The notes beneath the pieces were generated by a model. The model worked only from the letters and a program-made list of their open reading frames with translations, was not told the origin of the DNA and did no database searches. 32,012 bases of DNA from Bacteroidaceae bacterium (lineage in GTDB: Bacteria; Bacteroidota; Bacteroidia; Bacteroidales; Bacteroidaceae), in assembly GCA_017548165.1 (NCBI GenBank), contig JAFYMW010000010.1:1-32012 (forward strand), given 5' to 3'. Each line of letters opens with the position of its first letter. The first letter of the stretch is position 1. Position numbers and translations under genes: made by a program. This document shows positions 14,465 through 22,063 of the stretch, piece after piece.

Positions 14465-15565
14465 ATGGAAAGAATTAATGCAGTAATTACAGGCGTGGGC
14501 GGATATGTGCCAGATTATATTCTTGATAACGAAGAAATGTCTACTATCGTTGAAACAAGCGATGAGTGGATAATGGAAAGAATTGGTGTCAAGACACGCC
14601 ACATACTGAAGCCAGAGCAGGGAGCAGGTACAAGTTACATGATGACTCGTGCTGTGAAGCAATTATTACGTAAAACAGGTGTAGATCCTGATAGCGTGGA
14701 GTTGGTAATTTGTGCAACCACCACACCCGACTATCATTTTCCTTCAACAGCCTCTATTCTTATCGAGGCTTGTGGACTGAAGAATTCGTTCGGTTATGAT
14801 ATGGAGGCTGCTTGTGCTGGTTTTCTATACGGATTGGAGGTTGCTGCATCCTATATTAGAAGTGGTCGTTACAAAAGAGTAATTCTTTGTGGTGGTGACC
14901 ATATGAGTTCGATGACTAATTATTCCGACCGCAATTCATGTCCGATTTTTGGTGATGGTGCCGCTTGTGTGATGATGGAGGCCACAACCGAAGAAATAGG
15001 TCTCATTGATGGATATTATCGTACCAATGGCATAGGTCTGGACAATCTTCGTATGAAGGCAGGAGGTTCTGCCAATATGCCCACCCATGATAGTGTGGAC
15101 AATAACGAGCACACCGTTTACCAAGAGGGTAGAGCAGTGTATAAACATGCTGTGTTGAATATGTCATCGGCAGTAAAAGTTGTTACAGAAAGAAACGGCC
15201 TTAGTGCGGAAAATATTAATTGGCTTGTGCCTCATCAGGCGAATATCAACATCGAGGTTTCTGTAGCAGAGCGTGTTGGGCTGCCTGAGGAACAAGTGAT
15301 GGTCAATATCGACCATATGGCAAACACCTCTGGTGGTACACTGCCTCTTTGTTTGTGGGAATATGAACCTTTGTTGAAAAAGGGCGATAAGATCATTTTT
15401 ACAGCATTTGGCGCAGGCTTTTCTTGGGGTGCCAGTTACCTTATTTGGGGATACGATGGCGCAACAGAGGCAGCAAAGGAGCCAGCAGAATTTTACAAAG
15501 AGGGTGAAATTACTCGCGAAGAATGGTATGCCAAGCGTGCCAAGGATTGTGAGGAGGAGAAATAG
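14465..15565 (+). CDS. fabH: 3-oxoacyl-ACP synthase III (KAS III)
   Basis: 366 residues from this ATG (MERINAVITGVGGYVP); an in-frame ATG at 14384 adds 27 residues with no family similarity that I can see. It condenses acetyl-CoA or other primer acyl-CoA with malonyl-ACP to start fatty-acid synthesis. The thiolase-fold triad is present: C117 in EAACAGFLYGL, His in VPHQANINI, Asn in ANTSGGT. The protein has a charged C-terminal tail of about 30 residues (GATEAAKEPAEFYKEG... to CEEEK) beyond the usual end WGASYLIWGYD; E. coli FabH is 317 residues. era starts 22 bp downstream. plsX, often found between rpmF and fabH, is absent here. Confidence 0.95.
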   Translation: MERINAVITGVGGYVPDYILDNEEMSTIVETSDEWIMERIGVKTRHILKPEQGAGTSYMMTRAVKQLLRKTGVDPDSVELVICATTTPDYHFPSTASILIEACGLKNSFGYDMEAACAGFLYGLEVAASYIRSGRYKRVILCGGDHMSSMTNYSDRNSCPIFGDGAACVMMEATTEEIGLIDGYYRTNGIGLDNLRMKAGGSANMPTHDSVDNNEHTVYQEGRAVYKHAVLNMSSAVKVVTERNGLSAENINWLVPHQANINIEVSVAERVGLPEEQVMVNIDHMANTSGGTLPLCLWEYEPLLKKGDKIIFTAFGAGFSWGASYLIWGYDGATEAAKEPAEFYKEGEITREEWYAKRAKDCEEEK

Positions 15566-15587
15566 ATTATAGAAATAATTTTCGAGT

Positions 15588-16502
15588 ATGCAGGAAAATA
15601 ATCTTTCTATCACTGCTAAGGGTCATAAGGCAGGTTTTGTTAACATCGTGGGCAATCCTAATGTAGGAAAGTCTACATTGATGAATTTGCTAGTGGGTGA
15701 GCGTATCAGCATTGCTACCTTTAAGGCTCAGACAACTCGTCACCGCATTATGGGTATCCTAAATACACCTGAGATGCAGATATGTTTCTCAGACACTCCT
15801 GGTGTATTGAAACCTAACTACAAGTTGCAGGAGCAGATGCTGCAGTTCTCTGTTTCTGCTCTTCAGGATGCAGATGTGCTTCTCTATGTTACCGACATGG
15901 TGGAAACTCCCGACAAGAATAGTGACTTCATAGAGAAAGTGCAGCACATGCTAGTTCCCATTATTGTTGTCATCAACAAGATAGATTTGAGCAATCCTCA
16001 GGCATTGCAGGCAAAGTATGATGAATGGCATGGTATATTGCCTAAGGCTGAGATAATGCCGATATCTGCCTTACATCGATTTGGGGTGGATCAGTTGCTT
16101 GGACGCATCAAGGAGTTGTTGCCCGAATCGCCTGCATATTTCGATAAGGATCAGTGGACCGACAAACCAGCGCGCTTTTTTGTTAATGAAATTATTCGTG
16201 AAAAGGTTCTTCTCTACTACGACAAGGAAATACCTTATAGCGTTGAAGTGGTGGTAGAATCCTTTAAGGAAACTGAAAAGAACATCCATATTAATGCAGT
16301 AATTTATGTGGAGCGCGATTCTCAAAAGGGAATCATCATTGGCCACAAGGGAGTGGCTTTGAAGAAGGTCAGCACCGAGGCACGCAAGTCGTTGGAGAAA
16401 TTCTTCGGAAAGAGTATTTTCCTAGAGATATTTGTCAAGGTTGACAAGGACTGGCGCCAAAGTTCCAAGGCCATGAAACAATATGGGTACGATTTGGACT
16501 GA
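15588..16502 (+). CDS. era: GTPase Era
   Basis: A 304-residue GTPase that binds the 3' end of 16S rRNA and helps assemble the 30S subunit. The G1 loop is GNPNVGKST (22-30), G3 is DTPG, and G4 is NKID. The C-terminal KH domain has GIIIGHKGVALKK, the RNA-binding GxxG loop. Length and domain order are standard. It sits 22 bp after fabH and 59 bp before der, so the three are probably co-transcribed. Having era and der adjacent is common in Bacteroidetes and ties ribosome maturation of both subunits together. Confidence 0.97.
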   Translation: MQENNLSITAKGHKAGFVNIVGNPNVGKSTLMNLLVGERISIATFKAQTTRHRIMGILNTPEMQICFSDTPGVLKPNYKLQEQMLQFSVSALQDADVLLYVTDMVETPDKNSDFIEKVQHMLVPIIVVINKIDLSNPQALQAKYDEWHGILPKAEIMPISALHRFGVDQLLGRIKELLPESPAYFDKDQWTDKPARFFVNEIIREKVLLYYDKEIPYSVEVVVESFKETEKNIHINAVIYVERDSQKGIIIGHKGVALKKVSTEARKSLEKFFGKSIFLEIFVKVDKDWRQSSKAMKQYGYDLD

Positions 16503-16547
16503 CTTTTCCATAAAAACAAGAGATATAAGAAAAACACAAATTATACT

Positions 16548-16553
16548 AAGGAG
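16548..16553 (+). promoter_or_regulatory. Shine-Dalgarno AAGGAG before der
   Basis: A full AAGGAG lies 8 nt before the der ATG. This is unusual here because most starts in this window have only A/T-rich leaders. It fixes the der start at 16562. Confidence 0.7.
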
Positions 16554-16561
16554 AAAAAGCG

Positions 16562-17872
16562 ATGTCAAATTTAGTTGCAATAGTAGGACGCCCAAATGTG
16601 GGTAAGAGCACACTTTTTAACCGTCTGACACAGACACGCCATGCCATCGTTAGTGATGAGGCTGGTACAACACGAGATCGTCAGTATGGCAAGTGCGAAT
16701 GGGGTAAGAATGAGTTTTCGGTAGTTGATACCGGAGGATGGGTAGTAAATAGTGATGATGTTTTTGAAGAGGAAATACGTAAGCAGGTTCAGTTAGCCAC
16801 AGACGAGGCAGACCTGATACTTTTTCTTGTTGATGCGCATAATGGTGTTACAGATCTTGACGAAGCTGTTGCCGGAATATTGCGTCGCACTAAGAAGCCT
16901 GTACTTTTGATATGCAACAAAGTAGATAACAACGAGGTATATCTTGCTGCAGAGTTTTATGCTTTGGGTCTTGGCGATCCTTATTGCATCAGTGCAGCCA
17001 CAGGTAGCGGAACAGGTGACTTGCTCGACTTAATTATTAGTCGTTTGCCCAAGAATAGCGATGAGACTCCCGAGGAAAATATCCCTCGTTTTGCTGTTGT
17101 TGGTCGCCCCAATGCCGGCAAGTCCAGTCTGATAAATGCTTTCATCGGTGAAGATCGTCATATCGTTACCGATATTGCAGGTACCACCCGCGATAGCATC
17201 TATACCAGATACGACAAGTTTGGCTTTGACTTCTATCTCGTTGATACTGCTGGTATCCGTAAGAAGAACAAAGTGAACGAGGATCTTGAGTTCTATAGTG
17301 TGATGCGTTCTATTCGTGCCATTGAAAACAGCGATGTGTGCATACTGATGATAGACGCCACTCGTGGTATAGAGTCTCAGGATATGAATATTTTCCAGCT
17401 TGTGCAAAAGAACAACAAGTCATTGGTGGTTGTTGTGAACAAGTGGGATTTGGTAGAAGAAAAGTCTACTATAGTGATGAAAACCTTTGAGGAGGCTATC
17501 CGCGACCGTATGGCTCCTTTCACAGACTTTCCAATTATCTACGCTTCTGCATTGACAAAGCAGCGTATTTTCAAGGTACTTGAGACAGCTAAGGAAGTAT
17601 ATGAAAATCGTCGTCGTCGTGTCAGCACTGGTCGTTTGAACGAGGAGATGTTGCCCCTCATCGAGGCATATCCTCCACCATCAATCAAGGGTAAGTACAT
17701 CAAGATCAAGTACTGTTCGCAGATTCCCGACACACATGTACCCACATTTGTTTTCTATGCCAATCTGCCTCAGTATGTCAAGGAGCCCTATCGTCGCTTC
17801 CTTGAAAACAAGATTCGTGAGCGTTGGGACTTCAATGGTTGTCCTATCAATGTGTTCATCCGTCAGAAGTAA
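16562..17872 (+). CDS. der: GTPase Der (EngA)
   Basis: A 436-residue protein with two tandem GTPase domains and a C-terminal KH-like domain, required for 50S assembly. First domain: GRPNVGKST (9-17), DTGG, and NKVD. Second domain: [13 protein letters not shown] and NKWD. The KH-like end has [18 protein letters not shown] and [13 protein letters not shown]. The length is normal and all G motifs are intact. A true Shine-Dalgarno fixes the start. It follows era and precedes a small lipoprotein gene by 43 bp. Confidence 0.97.
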   Translation: MSNLVAIVGRPNVGKSTLFNRLTQTRHAIVSDEAGTTRDRQYGKCEWGKNEFSVVDTGGWVVNSDDVFEEEIRKQVQLATDEADLILFLVDAHNGVTDLDEAVAGILRRTKKPVLLICNKVDNNEVYLAAEFYALGLGDPYCISAATGSGTGDLLDLIISRLPKNSDETPEENIPRFAVVGRPNAGKSSLINAFIGEDRHIVTDIAGTTRDSIYTRYDKFGFDFYLVDTAGIRKKNKVNEDLEFYSVMRSIRAIENSDVCILMIDATRGIESQDMNIFQLVQKNNKSLVVVVNKWDLVEEKSTIVMKTFEEAIRDRMAPFTDFPIIYASALTKQRIFKVLETAKEVYENRRRRVSTGRLNEEMLPLIEAYPPPSIKGKYIKIKYCSQIPDTHVPTFVFYANLPQYVKEPYRRFLENKIRERWDFNGCPINVFIRQK

Positions 17873-17915
17873 TGCCAGAAGGCATGAATATGACAGATAA
17901 CAAATCTAAGTGTAA

Positions 17916-18323
17916 ATGATGCTGAAGAAGATAATCTATCCCATACTTGTGCTATTGTTACTATCCGCATGCGGTGGCAACAATAACGTAGATCTGAGTG
18001 AAAAGAGTTCGGCTGGAGCTCGTAGAGCAGCAGAGCATTTCTATAGTCTTCTTGCTAAGGGCGATGCCAAGATGTATGTCGACAATATGTCGCAAGCATC
18101 TAAGATGGACAGCTGCAAGTATTCTCAGTTTGTCGACCTCATAGATCAGTTCTTGTACGAAGAGAAGGAAATACGTGGTGGTATACTTGTGGCCAATGCT
18201 AGCGAGGACAAGATGATGGATAGTATTTCTATGGTTTATCTTGATGTACTTTTTGGCGATAGTACTCGCGAGGAAATCATGTTACCTTTGGTCTACTCAC
18301 GTGGACGCTGGTGGTTGAGATGA
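17916..18323 (+). CDS. Small lipoprotein, possibly DUF4878-like
   Basis: A 135-residue protein. The signal peptide ends in lipobox LSAC with lipidated C19. The mature part begins with RAAEHFYSLLAKGDAKMYVDNM and ends LVYSRGRWWLR. The shape (helix, then sheet, ending in a tryptophan strand) recalls the NTF2-like DUF4878 lipoproteins of Bacteroidetes, but that assignment is tentative. It follows der after 43 bp and ends before a bidirectional terminator. Function is unknown; it would sit on the periplasmic side of a membrane. Confidence 0.75.
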   Translation: MMLKKIIYPILVLLLLSACGGNNNVDLSEKSSAGARRAAEHFYSLLAKGDAKMYVDNMSQASKMDSCKYSQFVDLIDQFLYEEKEIRGGILVANASEDKMMDSISMVYLDVLFGDSTREEIMLPLVYSRGRWWLR

Positions 18324-18368
18324 TAGAGTGCAGATAACAGATACAGATTCGTTAATGGAAAAATAATA

Positions 18369-18400
18369 GGGACGCAGCACATTGCGTCCCTTGTTTTTAT
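18369..18400. terminator. Bidirectional intrinsic terminator between convergent genes
   Basis: The perfect 8-bp stem gggacgca/tgcgtccc (18369-18376/18383-18390) has a 6-nt loop. On the plus strand ttgttttta follows; on the minus strand tattattttt follows. It lies between the small lipoprotein gene (+) and the mlaF-like gene (-), so it could stop transcripts from both sides. Confidence 0.8.
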
Positions 18401-18463
18401 CTATATCTCCGTGTGCGAGAGCTTTGCGATATGTGTTTACTTCGTCTTAAATTGTCCACCTTT

Positions 18464-18532
18464 CACCATTAACCGCTCACCGCTCTTCGCTCATCGTTAG
18501 CTGCTCACCGTTAATCGCTCACCGCTTATCAC
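18464..18532. repeat. Degenerate tandem array of gctcaccg/ttaac units
   Basis: Repeats of the type accattaaccgctcaccgc, tcatcgttagctgctcaccg and ttaatcgctcaccgctta run up to and into the last codon of the mlaF-like gene. On the minus strand they read ggtgagcggttaa. The period is irregular (about 8-16 bp). Similar microsatellite-like debris is frequent between Prevotella genes. Confidence 0.65.
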
Positions 18533-19284
18533 TGATGTGCGTCCTTGACTTTGCGTAGAAGGTCACTGGCAAAGATGAAGGAGGTGAGGCGTTCGTTGGT
18601 GGAGGACATTACCTGATTCTTATTTCCCACCCATTCAAGGCTACCTTCATATATATATATAATGTTTTCGCCGATACCCATAACCGAGTTCATGTCGTGG
18701 GTGTTGATGATGGTGGTCATCTTGTACTCTTCGGTGATGCCGTGGATTAGTTCGTCGATGACGAGAGATGTCTTAGGATCAAGACCAGAGTTAGGCTCGT
18801 CACAGAAAAGATACTTGGGATTTAGGGCTATGGCTCTGGCTATGGCAACACGCTTTTGCATACCACCAGAAATCTCACCTGGGAATTTCTCTTCTGCACC
18901 TTTCAGATTAACGCGCTCCAGACAAAACTTGGCCCTCTTTACACGATCATCTATGTTCATGTCCGAGAACATGTCCAGAGGGAACATTACATTTTCCAAT
19001 ACCGACATAGAGTCAAACAATGCCGCAGCCTGGAATATCATTCCCATCTCTCTACGAAGCATTACACGCTCCTTTCTTGTCATTTTGACAAAGTCGCGTC
19101 CATCATAGAGAATCTTTCCCTTTTCTGGTTCGAAAAGTCCCACGATGTTTTTCATCAAAACAGTCTTGCCCGAACCAGACTGACCGATAATCAAGTTTGT
19201 CTTTCCGTCTTCAAAAATGGCATCGATGCCCTTTAAGACCTCCTTGTCTCCAAAAGATTTATGTAAGTCCTGTAGTTCTATCAT
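18529..19284 (-). CDS. mlaF: MlaF-type ABC transporter ATPase (phospholipid/MCE transport)
   Basis: A 251-residue ABC ATPase. Walker A is GQSGSGKT (34-41), the Q-loop is in GMIFQAAALFDSMSVLENV, the signature is ISGGMQKR (138-145), Walker B is YLFCDEP with NSGLDP, and the switch His is in NTHDM. The AAALFDSM and ISGGMQKRVAIARA wording is that of the Mla/Ttg2A/MCE-associated subfamily, which moves phospholipids between inner and outer membrane. The stop codon abuts a repeat array. Its start overlaps the permease stop by 4 bp (19281-19284), so the two are translationally coupled. The MCE substrate-binding subunit (MlaD) is not in the window. Confidence 0.9.
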   Translation of the reverse strand: MIELQDLHKSFGDKEVLKGIDAIFEDGKTNLIIGQSGSGKTVLMKNIVGLFEPEKGKILYDGRDFVKMTRKERVMLRREMGMIFQAAALFDSMSVLENVMFPLDMFSDMNIDDRVKRAKFCLERVNLKGAEEKFPGEISGGMQKRVAIARAIALNPKYLFCDEPNSGLDPKTSLVIDELIHGITEEYKMTTIINTHDMNSVMGIGENIIYIYEGSLEWVGNKNQVMSSTNERLTSFIFASDLLRKVKDAHQ

Positions 19285-20024
19285 GCGAGCAATTGAGTTA
19301 GGAAGATATCAGCAAAAAGTATTAGCATACTGCTACTCACTACGGCATTGGTACTGGCTTTACCAACATCAAAAGAACCACCCTCTACATTGTAACCATA
19401 GAAACTACTCACCGAGGATATGATGAAGGCAAAGAATATGCTCTTGATAATACTTGCCCATACATACCATTGGTTAAAATCGTATTTGAAACCCAGAGTG
19501 AGGTCGTCCACAGATATAATGCCAGCATAGGCGGTGGCATACGAACCGATGATACCGAAGGCTATACTGAAGATTACCAATGTAGGTATCATTGTTATCA
19601 ATGCGGTGATTTTAGGCAGGATAATGAAACTTGCCGAATTCACGCCCATAATCTCTAGTGCATCAATTTGTTGGGTCACACGCATGGTGCCTATCTCCGA
19701 GGCTATGTTCGAACCCACCTTACCAGCAAGTATCAAACACATAATGCTCGAGGAAAACTCCAGAAGCATAATCTCACGAGTGGTGTAACCAGTGGTGAAT
19801 GGTGGCATCCATACCGATGCAATGTTCACCTTAATTTGAATACATATTACTGCACCAATGAAGAACGAGATGAGCAGAACAATACCAATACTGTCCACAC
19901 CCAATGCCGCCATTTCCTTGACATATTGTTTGAAGAACATACGCCATCTTTCGGGCAAGGACATCACCCTGCCCATCAGGCACAGATATTCTCCGAATTT
20001 TGTTATTCCCTTGTTAAGAAACAT
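19281..20024 (-). CDS. mlaE: MlaE-type ABC transporter permease
   Basis: A 247-residue integral membrane protein of the MlaE permease family, with about five to six hydrophobic segments. Family landmarks are GVDSIGIVLLISFFIGAV near 42-59, LAGKVGSNIASEIGTMRVTQQIDALEIMG in the cytoplasmic loop (the EQ-loop-like region contacting the ATPase), and the closing FGIIGSYATAY and SSVSSFYGYNVEGG. It pairs with the downstream ATPase gene (4-bp overlap) as the inner-membrane core of a phospholipid transporter that maintains outer-membrane lipid asymmetry. A TAACTTTG -7 box lies 33 bp upstream. Confidence 0.92.
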   Translation of the reverse strand: MFLNKGITKFGEYLCLMGRVMSLPERWRMFFKQYVKEMAALGVDSIGIVLLISFFIGAVICIQIKVNIASVWMPPFTTGYTTREIMLLEFSSSIMCLILAGKVGSNIASEIGTMRVTQQIDALEIMGVNSASFIILPKITALITMIPTLVIFSIAFGIIGSYATAYAGIISVDDLTLGFKYDFNQWYVWASIIKSIFFAFIISSVSSFYGYNVEGGSFDVGKASTNAVVSSSMLILFADIFLTQLLA

Positions 20025-20057
20025 ATATAACAGTTCGCATATATAATATTACGTCTG

Positions 20058-20065
20058 CAAAGTTA
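20058..20065 (-). promoter_or_regulatory. -7 box TAACTTTG upstream of mlaE-mlaF
   Basis: On the minus strand GCAGTAACTTTGCAG matches the Bacteroidetes -7 consensus, 33 bp before the mlaE start. A TTG lies 22 bp farther upstream, a slightly long -33 spacing. Confidence 0.55.
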
Positions 20066-20204
20066 CTGCTTTTAATTGAAGAATGGGCAACTTGCCAAGG
20101 ACAAAATCCCAACCTATGTGAAAAATCGAGGAGTATTAGTGATAATTTAACTCTTGAACAAGGAGAATTAACATGTCAAGTGCATGCATATGGATAAATA
20201 TTCG

Positions 20205-20212
20205 TAAATTTG
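20205..20212 (+). promoter_or_regulatory. -7 box TAAATTTG immediately before lptB
   Basis: TAAATTTG is followed by CCAACAAG and then ATG at 20221. It competes with an upstream reading: AAGGAG at 20160-20165, 7 nt before an in-frame ATG at 20173. If the -7 box is used, translation must start at 20221 or 20227. Confidence 0.5.
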
Positions 20213-20220
20213 CCAACAAG

Positions 20221-21015
20221 ATGAATATGCAAGACAATCAGCAGAAAATGGAACTTCGTAGCGAGGGACTTGTCAAGGTATATGGTAAACGCACCGTTGT
20301 CAATAATGTCTCTTTCGATGTTCACCAAGGAGAAATAGTAGGTTTGCTTGGACCCAATGGTGCAGGCAAGACAACGAGTTTCTATATGACTACAGGTTTG
20401 GTAGTTCCCAATGCCGGTCACATCTGGCTTGGCAACGAGGAGATTACCACAGATCCTGTTTACAAACGTGCACGTAAGGGTATTGGCTATCTGGCACAGG
20501 AGGCTTCTGTATTCCGCAAGATGAGCGTTGAGGATAATATTGCCTCGGTGCTCGAGATGACTGGTAAGCCCAAGGACTATCAAAAGGAAAAGTTGGAGAG
20601 CCTGATTGCAGAATTTCGTTTGCAGAAGGTGCGCAAGAACCTTGGTGACCAACTGTCAGGTGGTGAGCGCCGACGCACCGAGATAGCTCGTTGTCTGGCT
20701 ATTGACCCAAAGTTCATTATGCTCGACGAACCCTTTGCCGGTGTAGACCCTATTGCCGTGGAGGATATCCAGTACATCGTCTGGAAACTAAAGCAGAAGA
20801 ACATCGGTGTGCTCATCACCGACCATAATGTAGAGGAAACACTTTGTATCACCGATCGTGCCTATCTGCTGTTCGAGGGACAGATACTATTTCATGGCAC
20901 CCCCGAAGAACTCTCACAGAATCCCGTGGTTTTGGACAAATACCTCACTCATTCTTTCAAACTTCGCAAGAAGGACTTTCAGAAGATTGATGAGCAACGT
21001 AGCCAACAGGGATAG
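20221..21015 (+). CDS. lptB: LPS export ABC transporter ATP-binding protein LptB
   Basis: 264 residues from this ATG. It powers extraction of LPS from the inner membrane through LptFG. Walker A is GPNGAGKT (44-51), the Q-loop region is GIGYLAQEASVFRKMSVEDNI, the signature is LSGGERRRTEIARCLA, Walker B is FIMLDEPFAGVDP, and the switch His is in LITDHNV. The EASVFRKMSVEDNI and AGVDPIAVEDIQ wording identifies LptB. An earlier in-frame ATG at 20173 has a Shine-Dalgarno but adds 16 residues (MSSACIWINIRKFANK) not seen in homologues I know and would span the -7 box. A lipoprotein gene follows after 24 bp. LptA, LptC and LptFG are not in the window. Confidence 0.93.
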   Translation: MNMQDNQQKMELRSEGLVKVYGKRTVVNNVSFDVHQGEIVGLLGPNGAGKTTSFYMTTGLVVPNAGHIWLGNEEITTDPVYKRARKGIGYLAQEASVFRKMSVEDNIASVLEMTGKPKDYQKEKLESLIAEFRLQKVRKNLGDQLSGGERRRTEIARCLAIDPKFIMLDEPFAGVDPIAVEDIQYIVWKLKQKNIGVLITDHNVEETLCITDRAYLLFEGQILFHGTPEELSQNPVVLDKYLTHSFKLRKKDFQKIDEQRSQQG

Positions 21016-21039
21016 TTAGCAATCAAAATATAAATAACA

Positions 21040-21858
21040 ATGAAACTAAAATCCTTAAACACAGCATTTTTCTTTGCTATAGCCACACTCCTTGCTTCAT
21101 GCTCAAGCGATGAACCTGTTCCCCAACCAGATGTTCAACCCAATCTGCCAGGCAGTGGGGATGCGCATGTCAAGGCTATAGTGCATAGCGGTAATATTCA
21201 GGGTGTTTACGACTGGAACTTTGAATACAAGGACATGCGTCTGACCTCAGCCTCTGGAATTTTGTACAATCCAATAAATGTTCCAGTAGAGTATATTAGT
21301 AATCTAACCTATGGCAAGGACTCTATTACCATACGAAACACATCCGGAATGGTAATGAAGGTGACGCTAAATGCAGATAATCTGATGGAGTGTTTGTTGG
21401 TCAATAAGGACGAGTATCGCTTCACTTATTCCGAGGGACGCCTCGTTGCATGGCAAAAGACCATCAATGATATGAACTTTGGTGCCGAGGCTTCTCACGC
21501 CAGTGCGCGCATAGAATATAAGAATGGTGATATCTCCATGATAACCTATTCCGAGAACAACGACGCCCCAATATATTATCGTTGCACTCCATCCTCTTAC
21601 TACAATGTCAATGGTCTCCTTCCCGAAACCATATCAAAGCAGTTGGGTTGTTTCGGATTTGAGCATCTTTATTATGCAGGTTTGCTGGGCAAACCCTCAC
21701 AACACCTATTGGGAAGCATCTCCGTGGACTATCCTGCAGGGATGAACAAGAAAGACTATAAGGTAGATTTCAATTATTCTGTAAACAAGCAGAACCAAAT
21801 CCAACTTTGCACCTTTATCCTCGACGGCGAGGCAGTATCGGTGAACTACACTTATTAG
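21040..21858 (+). CDS. Lipoprotein of unknown function (DUF4595-like)
   Basis: A 272-residue protein. The lipobox is LLASC, with lipidated C21, followed by an acidic/proline-rich linker (SSDEPVPQPDVQPNLPG). The mature domain is rich in beta strands of the pattern YDWNFEYKDMRL, YRFTYSEGRL and ARIEYKNGDI, reminiscent of YD-repeat-like DUF4595 lipoproteins in Bacteroidetes; I am not certain of the family. It follows lptB by 24 bp and is closed by an intrinsic terminator, so it is probably co-transcribed with lptB. A role at the cell envelope is likely, but a link to LPS export is only by position. Confidence 0.75.
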   Translation: MKLKSLNTAFFFAIATLLASCSSDEPVPQPDVQPNLPGSGDAHVKAIVHSGNIQGVYDWNFEYKDMRLTSASGILYNPINVPVEYISNLTYGKDSITIRNTSGMVMKVTLNADNLMECLLVNKDEYRFTYSEGRLVAWQKTINDMNFGAEASHASARIEYKNGDISMITYSENNDAPIYYRCTPSSYYNVNGLLPETISKQLGCFGFEHLYYAGLLGKPSQHLLGSISVDYPAGMNKKDYKVDFNYSVNKQNQIQLCTFILDGEAVSVNYTY

Positions 21859-21890
21859 TTTTCTAACATTTAGAGTTAAAATATTATTTA

Positions 21891-21921
21891 GGAGATGGTC
21901 TATAGCACATCTCCTTTTTTT
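21891..21921 (+). terminator. Intrinsic terminator after the lptB operon
   Basis: The 7-bp stem ggagatg/catctcc has a 10-nt loop and is followed directly by a run of seven T. It lies 33 bp after the lipoprotein stop. Confidence 0.9.
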
Positions 21922-22063
21922 GTATGCTCCAACTAAGGAAGTTTTGTCCTTGTGATGATTGTATATTGATGCCTATGAAACCTCATTAGTTAGCCATTTT
22001 CCTTCTGAAAAGGAAAGAAACGGCAAAATGTTTCCTATAAATTGTAAATATTTTTGCAATTAT

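Noticed and set aside
18464-18532. CRISPR-like array
   Set aside because: The units are short, irregular and lack distinct spacers; there are no cas genes nearby.
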